Shown here: positions 22,501 to 38,516 of the stretch, one piece after another
Layout: the number at the start of each line of letters is the position of its first letter
How positions within the stretch are numbered: the first letter of the stretch is position 1
From: Petrosia ficiformis
Lineage: Eukaryota; Porifera; Demospongiae; Haplosclerida; Petrosiidae
Direction of reading: 5' to 3'
Assembly (NCBI GenBank): GCA_947044365.1
Contig: OX345640.1
Coordinates: forward strand, 5,010,001 to 5,074,000
DNA length: 64,000 nt
The notes under the pieces: generated by a model
What the model saw: only the letters and a program-made list of their open reading frames with translations
Databases searched by the model: none
Told to the model about the DNA's origin: nothing
Translations under genes and position numbers: made by a program

Positions 22501-25500
22501 AATATTGGTTACACCTTTCAGAAATAACAAATAGCAATACTAAAAGTAATGGTCGATAATGACCAGTACTAATTACTGACACTAGCTGCTCTCTCCAACA
22601 GCAGAATCCCAAAAGAAGTCTGGTCTTCTCTGTGACATCAAAACAGGTTACAGCAGACGGCAATTTATGCTTGAACACCGCACAAAACAATGTGCATACT
22701 ATCAACAATTTTGCAATAATGTGAAGCTTATCTTATAATGGTTGTAGTATCAATCCTTCATGGCAGCTCTATGTCACATGTATAGTGCTCCTATCATGAA
22801 CGATAGGAGCACTTTGCATGTACTAATTAATGAAATGTCAAATTTTCCAAATATCGCCCAGCAATAGTTGCTATTATTGTTATTGACATACATGTACATG
22901 TACACAGTTGTGTATAATGCATAATATACCAACATGTGTATTGTACACATATATGTATGTTAAACATCATGTATATATATATCATTAATACCTGTATCCC
23001 TTGATATCTTTATGACTCTTAAGCCTTGATGCTAGGGTGGCTGAAAAATCCCGTTTCATCTAAAAAACAAAAGAACCAATCATATTTCATATTTATAGTG
23101 ACATACACATTTACACAAATATAGTGGAAAATAATCAATCAGCAACAGCAAGCAGAGCATTGCAATAATGCAGATTGATTCAATTTTGATTGACAGCTAC
23201 TTACTACAATTCTTAAAAGTGTTAATAAAAAAACATTCGAACTATAATTATAGCAAATTGAGATATACACATGTGGCTGCATACTAGTATTTTGTTTTAG
23301 TTAACTATAACTATAACTAAAACTCATTTTTGTAAGGCATTTTGACTTTTAGTTAACTAAATTACAAGTCTATTGCAATAACTATAACTAACTAAAACGA
23401 AGATTGGCCAATAACAGATACTTTAGGCTAGTTAACTAAAACTAAAAACAAGTGTATATAGAGAAAAAAACATCCCTATATTTGCTTTGTGATGACTATG
23501 TATTAAGCATTGCTGATGGCACTAGTGTCTCTACCTTTCTGCCAGGTGTACTCCTGGGGCCTGAAGACGTAAGTGTAAGCCTAATTGCAGTCTAAATACA
23601 CAGATGTCTGATGAACTGACTGAGGTACTCCTTCAAGGTTCTAAATGATGACTTCCTCGTGTCTGAAACTCAACAACTTATCATACTTACTTGTTAAAGA
23701 TTCTTGCATAATATCTATACTGTTTCTCTGCTATATACAACAGTTATTAGCAGTTTTACATCCTTTCTGAATCTTCCTGGCTGGTCTGTAGCTCAAACGC
23801 GCGTTCTTTTACGCGCCACGCCCATTAATTGACCGAGCCCCCGGGAATGACGCAACTTCCTTAACTACGTATACAACGCATAGTCGCGCAAGTGACACTA
23901 AATATATATAGATTCAACCCCGTGGAAAGCAATTATAGTTCCATATTATAATGAATAAATTAAACCCTATCGAAAGCAATTTATAGATAGAGGAAGCTCT
24001 TTTGGCCATAAAAACTGGCTCCTATACACACTACATTTTGTTTACTTGTGTATAACACCCCGCATACTATGAAGTCAAATTACTATAATCGTTTTTCTTT
24101 TCATAGTGGTAACATTAATATAGTAAGTGGATGTATTGCATTAACACAGTGCACTGATAAAATACATACCACCTGTGGTGATCCTTTCAAAGGGGAAGAT
24201 GTAGGAGTGAGCTGTGAGAGTCTTTGTGGAGTTGGTACTTCAATGGTAGCATCCTCAGCTCTTTTATAATGAGATAAAAATAACTAAAAGAGAATAAATA
24301 CAGTGTAATAGTATTTGTAGCTGTGATTATGGTTGTTGTTTAACTTAGAGAATTATACATGAGAATAACAAAGTCAAGTTACTATACCAATCTTGTTGCT
24401 GTGCTTTTTCAGTTTAGATATCTCTACATGGTCTTATACTAACCACTTTTATACATGTATAACCTACATATATGAAGTATAACTATAACTAAATGTAGGT
24501 TTACAATGACATTGTATATTGAAGTGGTTAGTTTATTTGGCTGTTAATGACCCAGTCTTGTTTCTGTGCTTTTATGGTTTTAATATCATTACATGCTCTT
24601 TCACTTTTTACAATGTTTTTATTATTATTCTTAAATTCTCAGTTGCTATGCGCAACAGTTACTTACTTACTGTATTTCATGCATGTTCATGGTAGAAGAC
24701 TGTTTTACACATCGGTACAGTTTCTCAAACCTCATGTCTACGGCACTCGACTTGATAAATTCACTAAAAAGTGAAAACCTATACCTCAGTGTATAACCTA
24801 TGCTTATTATTATGTTAATAAAGGGTGTGTTTACTTACAAAGTGGCATCCATTCATCATCAATTGTTGTGAAGTGGCTGAATTATTCATTAACTTGCAAA
24901 CAGTATGACAATACATGTACTTCAGTGGAAAATAAATATATATTCATGCTAAAACTACTGTGAAAGCTGCACAAGGACTTTTTATCTTATGGAAAAGAAT
25001 ATTATATGAAACAATCTAGCTGTTTTGCCCTTACTGGTTTTCCACTTTAACAATTCCCACCAACCATCTGGAACGAATCGATGGTTGCAAAAACACTCGA
25101 TATCAAAAGGTGTGTGTGTATCAAGACTGATCTGTATATTATATTAGCAGAGATGCCAAGACATCACTTGTAATATGGCCGGCCATTTTTTTGGCCCAAT
25201 ATTACATAGAGAGTAGTACCATGTATATGTACTTGTAGCTGTATGTACTTCATGCAGTGTTTGTCATTTGTCATTTGTCAAATACGTACAAACATTACAG
25301 AAACTGAAATTAAAAATGCTTTTGGATTTCTAATTCTCCCAACAAATAAGGTCATCAATAGAGCATGAACTACGAAGGTGATACATACAGTAAGGTGGCG
25401 AAAGTATTTTTTTATTTACAACATTGCAATAGAGTGGTAAAACAATAATTTACAATTGAAGTTGAGTACTGAAACATATTTTTCAAAATTATAATAGTAC

Positions 25501-28500
25501 CTGCATGTCTTCACTTCGATATTGAGATATATGTAATATATAAACCATAACTTTGAAGTGTATTAACTGAATATATAACCCAAGGTGGGAGGGTCAAATA
25601 TCGAGGTGCCAAACTGCATTGACCCGACCACCGCGGGTTGTATATACACATGTAGATTAATACACTTTAAAGCTATGGTTTATATTATAATTATATGCAA
25701 TAATTGATGATGTCATCCATGTGATCACAGTGTTAGTTGGCAACAGTTGTTGTTTTCTGTCATACTTTGTCTCCTGTCTAATTTTCTGTATACATCTAGT
25801 TCGGTGTTGGGAGCTGAGAACTACATCCATTGATGGTGGAGGCTGCTGAAATCCCTGGCGCCAAACCACCTGTTTGTAAAAAAAGCGCACTCGTCTTTCT
25901 CAGAAATGGAGAAGGCAAATCGTTGCTTTAGATGAGAGGAGAGTAGAGGAGGCTAAGAAGCCAATTATTCCTAAAAACACTGAAAAGGCAACTGCTTGGG
26001 CTTTTCATTTGTTTAACCAGTGGCTGGTAGAGCAATGACGTCACTGAAATGAAATGCCCTCTAGATATACTATTAACAAAAGATCCCGATGTCCTTGCTC
26101 CTTAGCTGTGTGTATTTATTTCTGAGATTAGGAAGACCGACAGAGGAGTGTATACTCCATGGAGTTTAAGTCAAATTTTAGGAGTCCTAGAGCATTACAT
26201 AAATGGGAGACCACCAGATGAATGTGTCAGAATATGTGATCCTTCTAACCCTCATTTGAAACAGTTACATCAAGTCCTACATTGCTGTTTTTGTGGGTTG
26301 CACAGTCAAGGAATTGGCACTGTTAGACATCAGTCTGATGCCATATCTCCATCGGAAGAGTCATTACTTTGGGATACAGGTGTGATGGGGACAGAATCAC
26401 TCTCTGCCCTGCTCAGGCCTGCTGAATGCTATTTTTATTATAATGGACTTAATTTTGTTTTAAGAGGAGGAGAAAAACACAGAAGCCTAAAAATTTCTCA
26501 ATTTTCTTTAAAAAAAACGTACCTGACACTAAAAACCCCGGTTAATTCATCAGCTGTGTAAAGTATTCAGAGTATGGCTTCAAAAATCGTCCTGGTGGCG
26601 TCTGCAGCTTAATATGAAAAACAAAGTAGTGACCCAGTACGAACTTCTAGACATGGGTGCTTACTGTCATGTTCATCTTTTGAGATTGTTCTCAAAGTTG
26701 CCATCAATTGCATTTGAAAGAGATATATTTTACTGGAAGCCACGTAAAAAGTTCCTTTGACAACTGATGAACTATGGGTCACAACAGTCTAGATAGGTGT
26801 CTGAAAACCATGTTTGCGGATGCTTGAATCAGTAGCACCAGAAAAAGCAATCATAGCCTCAGAGCAACAGCTATTAGTAGAATGATGGACAAACAGATCC
26901 CCTCAAAGGTTATTATGGAAAAGTCTGGTCACTTGTCTAAAGATGGATTGCTTCCTTATGAGCAAACAACTTCAATTCAACAGCAGTTGTCATCTAAAGC
27001 TGTTACACTTCTTAAGGGAAGTCAAGAAAGTGAGTGTAAGGATTTAATCAAGAAGGAAAGTCAAACAAGAGGTGATGTTGGTGAAGAGAACCAAACTATA
27101 TTGAAAGGCATGAACTTTCATACATGGAAGGATGTACAATTAACATCAGCTTTTACACCAAATGACTCCCAGTGTTACATGTATTTAGCTACTACATTAT
27201 CATTTTGTATTATCACTGTCAAAAAGGTCAACCTCATGGCTAAACACGGGTGTATATACCGCCTGTACTTTCAGTGGGTGACATCATCAATCATAGTATA
27301 TGTATGTACATTATAATATTATCTATGAATATGGGACTTTTTTTGTAGCTAGCATAATAAGACTTAATTTTTTAAATGTAATTGATAATTTAATAAACGT
27401 TGTATAATGACCATATTATATACCTTTTATGACCCTCAGGGCGATTATTGCATTCTATAGGATTGAATAAGACTACTTGTATTCATATAATTGTGTTTGA
27501 GCCACATGTGGAGCTTGGTCAATTAATGGGCATGATGCATAAACAAACATGAACCCAAGCTACCTAACTATACAGTACAGTCCATACCAGCAGTTGGATT
27601 ATGGAAACTGAAATAATTAATACACATGTAGCTGTTGTAGCCGAAATACATTGCAAAACATATACCAGAATGATTAAAATGTAAGAATGGAAAAGCAGGT
27701 ACATTAAGTAGGTTGTTAGCTTCATACATCATAAAATCATCAGTAACAATCATTAGTTATCACAAAACAATCAGAGATATTTTTCTCAATTCATACATCT
27801 TTTTTTTTTGTTGAGATTTTTCAACAATAGAAATGGTGTTTAATCACTACTGGCTGGCTACATGAGTGCATTATCCATTGATGGTCAAGACACAATCTTT
27901 AAGTATGGAATTGAGACTTAGTTAACTAAACTAACTACATGTATAACTAAATGAAATGAAAATTGACCAAAAATGAACACTTTTAATTAGCTACCTAAAA
28001 CAAACCCTATTATTATATCAATTAAACAAACTACAATTAAGCTAAACATTTGAGAACTGGACATAACTATAACCATAACTAAAATTTGGTCATTATTACC
28101 ATACTAAAACAATACTATGAGAAACAACAATATAAATGAAAGCAAATTTCATACATCTGTGTTATTAATTAGATTACCTCTAGAACTGCATTAACAGCAC
28201 TTTTTGAATCCATTACTTCTCCTAAACCATGTACAGTAGATGTGTTTACTTCAGTTGTATAGAGGAGTTGTCTATTAGGAGCACTATGTTCAACCAGATT
28301 TATCAAAAGACCTAATGACTGGAGAAAGGAAACACAAACACATTTATAAAAATATAATAGAAGAAAAATCCCTTATACCAGAAGAGATAATAACCCTGGA
28401 CCCTACAAATCCCAGTCAAGTGCTCCAACCACTGACCTACTGTATCTTTGGCAAAAAAAAAACAAGTACCTTTTCATGAAGATACTAATTTTTAGCCTTT

Positions 28501-31500
28501 TCCTATTCAATACATATTTTACCAGTTAATACATGTATAATTGTATATGTGTGTAATCATTAATAAACATGTGCAGTAAACTCAGTGATACCTTATATGC
28601 ATTTCACTCTATACATGTACAAGTGGCATGTACATTATTAAATTGATACATGTATTTGATAGTTTTGACAAACTATACAATTCCTATATACAATGTCATG
28701 TGGTTATCATATGACATCTTAAATTACATATGCCTACTCACCAATATTAGCATATCGAATTTTCTATCCCCAGAAATGCACTGAGGTATCTATAGAATAA
28801 TATAAACAATAGTTAGCATTGACTGGTATATAATACTTCATTCTCATTCCTATATTACATTACAATGATGAACTGCAATCTTGATTCAGTACAGTACACG
28901 TGTGTGTAGGGTGGGCTCAAGGCTTTTTAACAGGGCTAGAACTCTTCTTGGAAAGTCAACATACACTTGATAAATAGAAATTTACCTTTTTCTTACTATA
29001 TTTCATTTTAATAAAACCCATAGAGGAGACCACACCCAGTAAATTAAAATCATTGTTAAAATTTCATCTTTAACAAAATTCTGTGGACCGCACTGTCTAG
29101 ATGTGATGAACAGAGTACTTATGATGTAGTGATATTCAATTGTGTACACTTTAATTTTTTTAAACTTCTAACATTATTACATGCATGCATATACTTGTAC
29201 AAACCTTAAATACACAATCAAGTATTGATTCCAGTATATCCTGCTGTTCACCAACACGAAATGAACCTAGTTCATGATCATGTGTGAAATTAAGAAGGAC
29301 CCTCAAAACACCCAATAAACATTCTAATGATAAAAATCTGTGGAGAGAATAAACCTGGTATTGTTAATTAATAATTATCAGTGAGAGAGCTCGACAGCAA
29401 GATAAAAAAACGTAATTATGGATAGATAGCAGAGTACCAGTTTATTGAGCTATCTACTTGAACATGTACATGTAGCTAGTAGTTAAAAATGAATGTTATG
29501 GTGAATAGAAAATATACACTCACTACTGTAGGGCTGAAAAAATGTGTCTTACATCTTGGACGTAGACTGGTGTAAGAAGAGCGCAAAGAAACAAGAATAT
29601 AACATGTGTAAAGATTAAGAATCGAGTACACATTACAGAAATAGTTTAAAGTGATTGTCATGGAAGAAAGCTTAGAGCTGATGTTAATTGTATATTGTAT
29701 ATATATGCCTATTATGGTGTATCACTATCACAATGTGTTGTGGATTTTTTTCAGAATATCACATATGATCGATCACACACCCAGATGCTCATACAAACAT
29801 TATATGTATGTTAATATATCATTGTATACGTTCTCTCACACAAACACAAAACAATAATTATATCTCCTTACTTATAAATGTTGCCAGCAGAATTATGAAT
29901 CAATAAATTTTGAGAAAAAGCAATAAGTCTGGAATAAGAGATACAATATAAAAAGAACTCAACACAATGCTTGAAAAGATTACACTAAAATGTCATAATT
30001 AAATGGATATCTCCTTGAATTGCTTGTTATTCAGCCATTTTCTATAGGAAGTCAACAAAATTTGGTATTTATGATGTTTAATGATACATGTACCTCTTAC
30101 TGGATACCAAATTTCACTGACTTCCTGTAAAAGAATTGATGGAATAGCAAGCAATTAGCATTGAGCAAAACTGTTTTGCAGAAATTTTGGAAATATGGTC
30201 GCTGAGAGCTCCTTAAATTAACAAAGACCTTCCTTCATAATTCTAATTAGTGATTCAAAGTTTTATTAGAAAAAAAAAACCCACACACAACATTTCAGGC
30301 TTGTAGTAGAAATCTCCATTAAAACGACAGTAAATAGGAGACTATTTTAGCTTGAGTTTGTTTTGTTGATTATAGCCTTAGCAGTTAGCAGTACTTGAAA
30401 GTCAAGATGAAAAAACATGAGAGTAGTTGGAAAGATGGTCATGCCCACGAGTGGCATTTCCTGTTAAGTTCATCTACATGTATATATTTTATAAATATGT
30501 ACATGTACATTACATACTGTACAGTTTTAAGTAAAATTTTGGCTATACATGAACATGTAATTAACATACTTGCAGAGTTTGCTAATTAGGAGAGATCCAT
30601 CAAAAACTGTAAGGTAGGTCTGGTTTCCTTTATTTAGAAATGTCACCTGAATAGATAAAAATTATAAATACAAGTATGTCACTATATGTGACCTAAAATA
30701 AGAATAGGGACACTTTTCCCCAAAATAATATTGATCAAACACTAATCTGCTATTAATCACCATTGCACCATTATGTACAAGATGTGAATGAAATTTGGTA
30801 TCCAGGTCCATTCCAGGAAGAGCTATAATTAGGTACCAAATTTCCTTGACTTCCTGAACAAAATGGTGCAATAACAAGTGATTGAACATAAGCTTTTGAT
30901 AACTATTTGGGGGAAAGTGTCCCTTCTTGAAAATTAAGTAACACAATTATGCATAATATGTTATCAATAACCAGTATCTAAAATAAAACTTAAACAACTT
31001 CAGTAAGCTGGTGCTGGACTGGGTAAATGTATATTGTATATTATAACCTCAACATCTTTTGTATTTAGATCACTTGTTTAATGGGCACATGTGCAGAAAC
31101 TGAATGAGTGAAATCAAAACTGCAATAAAATGGTGGTGGATAAGCGTCTTGCTTCGAGTTATCAGCTTTTTAGGTTTGTAGAGTGCCTGAAGGCTGCTGG
31201 TATCAAGATCTATTGCAGTTCATTACAGCAAAAGGGTAAGGTATACTTTATATATTTTACAACAAACTAGTCATGAATATATATATTTTTTGATTGAAAC
31301 AATTATCTGGGTACCCGACCATTATTATGAATGGATATCCAGATAGTAAACGATCCATTCCAGTCCTTTTAATTAGTGACTAACATTTTCCAACAGCTTG
31401 AGAGACCTCAATAGCTTCAGCAACAATTCTTTCTTGTCAATCTCTTCAGATTCATCCCAGGTAATTGAATTAGATAATGCAATAGCTATGAAAATGTGAG

Positions 31501-34500
31501 AGTTCAATAATTGCATGTACAATGGAGAATACTAACTAGTACTAGTGACAACTGTTAGGTAATAGTTAGAACACACTTTACAGTGATTACGTGTTTTAAC
31601 GTAGCACGAGGGCGGGTCAATAAAGGTTGAGTTTACATAATGCACGAGCCGAAGGCGAGTGCGTTATGTAAACAAGACCTTTATTGATCGCCCAAGTGCT
31701 ACATTGAAACACACAATGCACTGTCAAGTGTGTTCTAAGTGATTTATTGATGATCTGGTAAACTACCACTGTTGTTGGAGCTGCTTCGTTAGTAGAGGTG
31801 AGCAAAGTGTGCAATAACTAACTTATTGCACGCAAAAGTGTGCAATAAGTGATTTAATGTTCAATCATGTGACGCATTATCTGCACTCTGATTGGCCACA
31901 GGTCACATGATCAGTAATAATGCATACTTAAATGTTAGCAATATTTCCTAACTTTTGTATCCACAAATAATAATAACATAAATTATTGAGTATTGAGTAC
32001 ATTTAGCATAATATTTAAAATGCATGAGTACGCACTTCACAATTTAAAAAAATACTTTTCTCATGTTTATTCTTTAATTTCATATCTATATGCACATGTA
32101 ACTTACTTAGCTGGTGAGAACATTTTCTAAAGAATCCATTTATACTAAACTCCTTCCAGGAAAACAGTAAGGGAGGGAACTAGGCAAGTGTTGCAAAATC
32201 ATTCAAAATCATGTTTATAGTGATTTCAATAGCTAACTGCCCTTCAAACACACTATAATTGCTGCCATAAAGCTTTGATTTCTGAGGCATTTAATAGGAA
32301 ATGCAATCAACTTGTTAATTTTTATCCAAATATATAAAACATGTGACTGAAGTGCCACTGTATTTCTAAACAAAAGTTGTACTTTAAATCATTAAGAGAA
32401 TTACAAATAGCTATAGGATAGAAGATAGCTCTGAACAAAGAGATACTAAAATTGTCCTAAACCCTACTGTGATTCCCATTTTTTTAATGGCCTGTAGGGC
32501 CATCCCTATGATTGCTTTCCTACGGGTTCAATGTATGTTTATATATATATACATATATGCTTGTGGCCACTTACGCGAGCATGCGTTGTATATGTAGTTA
32601 GGGAAGAATGTCATTCCGGGGGGCTCGATCAATTAATGGGCGTGGTGCATAAAAGAACGCGCGTTCAAGCTCTACAGACCAGCAGAAAGAAAGCTGTGTA
32701 GCTTACGTAGAAACTGGAACTAATAGCTAGCTATTCTACCTGAAATATAATCCTAAAGTTCTACAAGGTCCTTTGAAAGGTAGATAATCACTATAATAGG
32801 CTGATGTGTTTCAGGCATGATAAAGTTAGCCATGATTACTGAATGATGGACACCACAAAGCAGTCATAGGGATACTTTATTCTTTGTATATCTTGTTTTC
32901 TGTTTCCTCTTTATCCATTTCTCTCATGCCTGTATATATATAACACTTTGCATAGACCTTATGTATGCCTCATATCCAATTGCATGGTAAAGGTCACTAA
33001 CAGCTATTATCAAAATACAACTAAAACCAATACTCACCAAGCCTACAGACTATGGAAAATGGTAAATTACATGTATTCTATGCAAAACACACATTTTGAA
33101 GTATGCTAAATGCACATTTCACTCCCTCCTGAAATCTATTATGATCTCTGTACGTGTAAATCTTGGTTCTTTCTTACCTATGTTAGCAACATGATCCAGA
33201 GTTCCTAATATTCTCATTTCTTCCTTTATCCAATGACAATTAGACTGATTTGAAGTGAGATTGTGGAAACACTCACTTACTAACTCAGATATCTGTGATA
33301 TTATTAAATCAGGCATGTATAATTATGTACAATTATTGTATATGTACATTTCATGTGAACATGTACAAGTCACTATGCTATTATTATAAATTATACGTGT
33401 ATAAATACATTATCATACTAATGTGATCCCACCACTTTCTAATAGCCTTCAAGAATTCATACATGCATGTGTATGTGTACATATAAATGTGAAAATCACA
33501 TGCACATGTACATGTAATTGAGCAAATCAACAATCAATACATCATCAAACTTTACATTATAAAATAGAAAGCATTTTAATATACATGTATGTAGAAATTT
33601 AAGCATGTGTAATGTGTTTTCACTTACTGTAAGACATGCTGGTTTGAGACCATCCTGATCAAAATTTTGGACTTCAATAACTTCTTCATCTTCCTCTTTG
33701 TCATCTTCTGTCCTTCCGCTTCCTCTCTCCTTATCTTTTAATGGTAGAGGAGAACATTTCTCCAGTACTGATCTGTGTGAGATTCAAGAAGGTATTACAT
33801 GTATAAATATAGTATAAAGAAAATGTATCTCTATGATTGCATTCAGTTCATCATTGTTATTATAATAATCCCTTTTCTCTCCTCGAGTGATTATCAATAT
33901 TTTATAGTGATACAAACACTTCATTTACTTTGCTTTTTGTTTGATCTTCTCATACTCTCTGGCTGCTTTACCTTCCAATAAACTTCCCTTATCTTCTTTC
34001 TGTTGTTCACTATAGTCATGGATGTCATCAGATGATTTCTCTAATAATCCATTTAGCAACTCTAAAAAATAAAACGGAATAACTTAATGTATTCATTGTG
34101 CATGTACACATGTTTATTCACTATCCTATACATGATGTATGAGACACATTTGTGTATGTTCAAAGGTGCAGAATCATCTAGTCAAAGGATAATAGAGGAT
34201 TGTTCATATAAAACATGGGATTCCATCACCGCCTTGAAATTTGATGAGATAAAAGTGAGAAATAATGCCATACATATAATCTGCGCTAGGCTTGTCATAT
34301 CCAATTGTAAGGGAAAAAAAGAGAGTCTAGTTTGAAAGGTTTCTGCATGAGCTTTAGTCCAAGACACATTTTATTGGCACACAGAAATACTTCGTGTATA
34401 TACATGTACTGTACATGTACATGTACTTGTAGGGTATATGAGGTTAGTTGATGTGGATAATCATATGGATATATTCATGTGGGATGGTGTGTTACAGATG

Positions 34501-36627
34501 TTACCCACATTAGACATTATTGACTTAAAATCTGAAAATAATCACTGTCAACTATTTACCTTTGCCATCATACATAAAGTAACTCTCCCCCCTTCCATAA
34601 ATAAAAACTCCTACATAGGTAAATGTGTATAACCCTGATGTATATTAACAGACTCACCAACACATTTCCTATCTAAGTCAGAGCTATCCATTCTATGTTG
34701 ACATATCACAAAGAAAAATGTAGCTGTCACAACCTGAAGACTCTGTCAATAATAATAATTATATAATTAATGACAATTGTATTGTCACCATAAGTACATG
34801 TGTATTACATAAACATCACTGGTTCATATAGGAATTTGATCTTGGGTCCCAGGGCACCCCCCTCCCCTCCTCTCTCTGTATGAAACCCAGTACATGTATG
34901 TATGTATTAATTCTTGTATTCTACTTTATAGATAACGTTTATTGGTAGATTTGACAGTGGGAAAAATAAATTGGAAACAACATCGAATGCAAATAAATAA
35001 TATTATAGTACATGCAGTTGTTATGCATCGAATGGTAGATGGCTATGAACAGTATGATGACATACTGGCAACATGTACATGTACATAATCACAATATATG
35101 TATACGATATACTGAAAGCATGTAAATGAAATAAATGTACATGTCATTTAGTCCCTGGTCAGGATGTCGTAAGAGCTATCTATACCATTTAGTTCTGAAA
35201 CCTCTACCAGTGGGTAATTGGGAAATCAGTGATATAATCATCATAAATTATTTGTTTAACAAAATAAATACTGGATAAGTACATGTAGAGTAGGTAGAAT
35301 TTAACAATTATGTCAACGATTTCCTCATATTCTTTCCAGATATTTCGCCCTGCGCTGTGGGCGAAATATCTGGAACAGTTGTTTAAAATTCTTGGTCTAA
35401 GCATTAAGTATCTTTTCCACTTTAAAAGGATGATAACGAAAATGGTTGGTTAACAATGAACATTGCATGTGTTCATTGATAACCAACCAGTAAGCAACTG
35501 TTCTAGACCATCTTTCGCATGTAGGGTATGGCAGTCTGGGGATGTAGTCTTGTGCCCAGACAGTCACACCCACAAACAGGTGAAAGATGGTCTGGTTGTC
35601 AGATGCATAATTCCTATCAGTAATACATTATGGATCTGGAATTCCAGATATCCAATCAAATCACGTAGAATTTAATTACACATTTACATGTACAGCACCA
35701 GGCAAGTACATGTATGCAATCAATCATGTGACTTGAAAGCTGGAAGTTTGTTTCTGTTCCTAGACTAGGAAAAACAGTTAAGAAGCAAGACATGAAGTTA
35801 ATTATATACATGTACATTATTCAATCCAGAAAATCAGGTTTGACTGACCCACTGATGAGCAAGCTTGAGCAGACCCCACTGATGAGCAAGCTCAAGAGAA
35901 AATCAAGAACTATTTTGTTGGTGATAGAAGAGTTTGGATTGAGAAATCATTGGTTTTTGGGAGGTAAGCATACACCACAGACAATACAACTAGGATATTT
36001 GATTCAACATTTGACATGGTTAGGTGTACATTTTGCAATACACCTCATCAAACATTCAATTGCTAAATCATGATATATAAGTATTATTTAAAGCAGCAGT
36101 GCGAGTGCTGTACAAGGAATATAGCATGAGGGGTGGAGTCAAGAAGCTCATACAACACGAGGTGTTGCCGAATACTGTATGTGACTTTGAGACCCCATCC
36201 CCAGGACTACACATGTACATATTCCAGTACAGCATGAGCAAAACTGGCAGTTTAAATGGTTTATAGTAGTTTGAATTGATGGATGTTGCCAGAATGAAGT
36301 ACTTGATGTTTTTTCACTGAATCCGAGGTAATCGCATTGTTTTTTTAGTGTTGTGAACAACATTCAGAAAATATAGAACCAGATGTGATACCAAGTGTGG
36401 TATATATGGAAAATATATAACTGTCGGTACGTTCGACATAAGGCAACATATTGCTATATGAACCATGGCTGGTGTATATGCTGGTGTTCAGAGGCTTAAG
36501 TGGATATACCCTCGGTCACATGGGGCTCAGGATATATCGACATAAACTTCCTCTACAACAGGTACTTGTTGTATCTGGCATATCAACCTCCTATGGCTCC
36601 TAACATACTTTATACATGTATATTACA

Positions 36628-36668
<41 letters not shown>

Positions 36669-38170
36669 TATATATATGTTGCAGCATGTAGAATCACAGA
36701 TACACACAGCTCTACCATGACTGCAATGCCATGATTCTATAAAATGTGAAAAAGCGAACATCACAATTTAGAAGTTGGAAAAAAAGAAATCAGTTTTTTC
36801 TTGGTACAGTGTAGCTGAAAACAGGGTTGGGAAAATTTAATTGGTTTGATGGAAACTTTGCCTTAATTCACACATACTCGTACAAGTGCAGTACATACAT
36901 GTATACAATGGACATGTAAGTAGTTATCATAGGACTTACAGGGTGTTCCAATGCATCCTTTAACAGCACTAGAATTTTATTCACTAAGCCATGTGCTCTT
37001 AACTGACGACTGAAATCAGGTTTCAGACACTCACAAGCCAAATTAAGAGTGCTACAAAACAGAAAATATTGTAACATTTGATAAGTATGGATTTCTAAGA
37101 CATGCTTCGTTAATTGTAGTATAATGGTAATTAACATTACATTCAACAACCACTAATGCATACACAACACATAAACACACAATGTCCATGACTTTATCAT
37201 ATTTACATACAAGCTATATAGGGCTGGGTGATAGTGACGATAGTCTGACTATTGTTATCATCAGCACTATTATCGCAATAGTGAAGTACTTTTGAAAGTA
37301 CTTAAGTAAAGTAGAAGTACTACAAAAAAGTTAAGTACAATTAGCAATTATACTAGTGAAAGTGTATTTAAGTACAAGTACAAGTACTCAATATGTGTAC
37401 TTAAGTACAACTACCAATGTACTTGACCCCATGCCTGAGTCATAGTAAAACATTTCATTATCGCCCAGGCCTAATACAAGCTACATGTTATAAGTTACAA
37501 TTAACAAATAGAATGTGTCATATCATACATAATATTATGTACAATGTATGCGTATTAAATTGAACAAGTACATACATGTATGTACACATAAAGTACCCAT
37601 GTACATTCACCTGAGACATCTCAAAGAAAGAGGTTGTTCAGGTCTCATATTATCTAAAAGATACTCAACTTCATCTCTAAACTGAAGATTTTCACCATGT
37701 TGAAGACACTCATGTGCTTGTCGAACATTTCGCACCACTGTTAACGACTAGATAGAGGAATTCAGCATTAGATTAAAATGATAATACATGTACATATGCA
37801 CATGAAGTAGACAGTGCTTGAATAATGTGCAGGAATTGGCCATTTTCCAGACATTTTGGCTCTTTATCCATACAAATTGTATTTGACTGGACAAATTGTC
37901 TGATGGATAATATAACAAAATAAGTACAGTAACCTCACAGCAAGGTTACGCAAGAGCAGTACGTCATGGTCTAGTGGGTTACTTCAATATCTCACAAGCC
38001 GTTAATGGGTACAGTACCCATTTTTCTGGAAAAAAAACTCACAATACATTGGTCAAATATTGTTTTGTCCAGATGTTTCTGCTGGACACTTAAAAAACTA
38101 TTTCGAGCACTGTATGTAGAATATATGTACATGTATGTACATGTATATGTACATGTATATGTACATGTAC

Positions 38171-38225
<55 letters not shown>

Positions 38226-38480
38226 ATATATATAGTACACTTACAGGTCTTATATACAAAAATATAGACCCGAGGTTTAGTGTCCAAGGATGTGATATAG
38301 CCCGAGCCTGCGAGGGCTATATCACATCCGAGGACACTAAACCAAGGTTTTATATTGTTTTATATAAGAACTGTAAGTGTACTATATACAATATATTGTA
38401 TGCTGATAGATTAAAGATTCACAGGTCTATATACAAAAATATAAGACCTAACCACATCAAACGGTTGCCATGGTAGCATG

Positions 38481-38516
<36 letters not shown>

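Noticed and set aside
22499..22708. Minus-strand frame with FDVTEKTRLLLGF, first thought to be the WAPL exon before GLLINLVE
   Set aside because: The true exons for that region are at 28789-28742 and 28318-28178 with clear matches and correct phase, so this frame is not needed and does not align.
38005..38476. Overlapping open frames on both strands reading Tyr-Ile, Met-Tyr and Val-His repeats
   Set aside because: They are translations of the (TA)n and GTACATGTA repeats and of the hairpin element.
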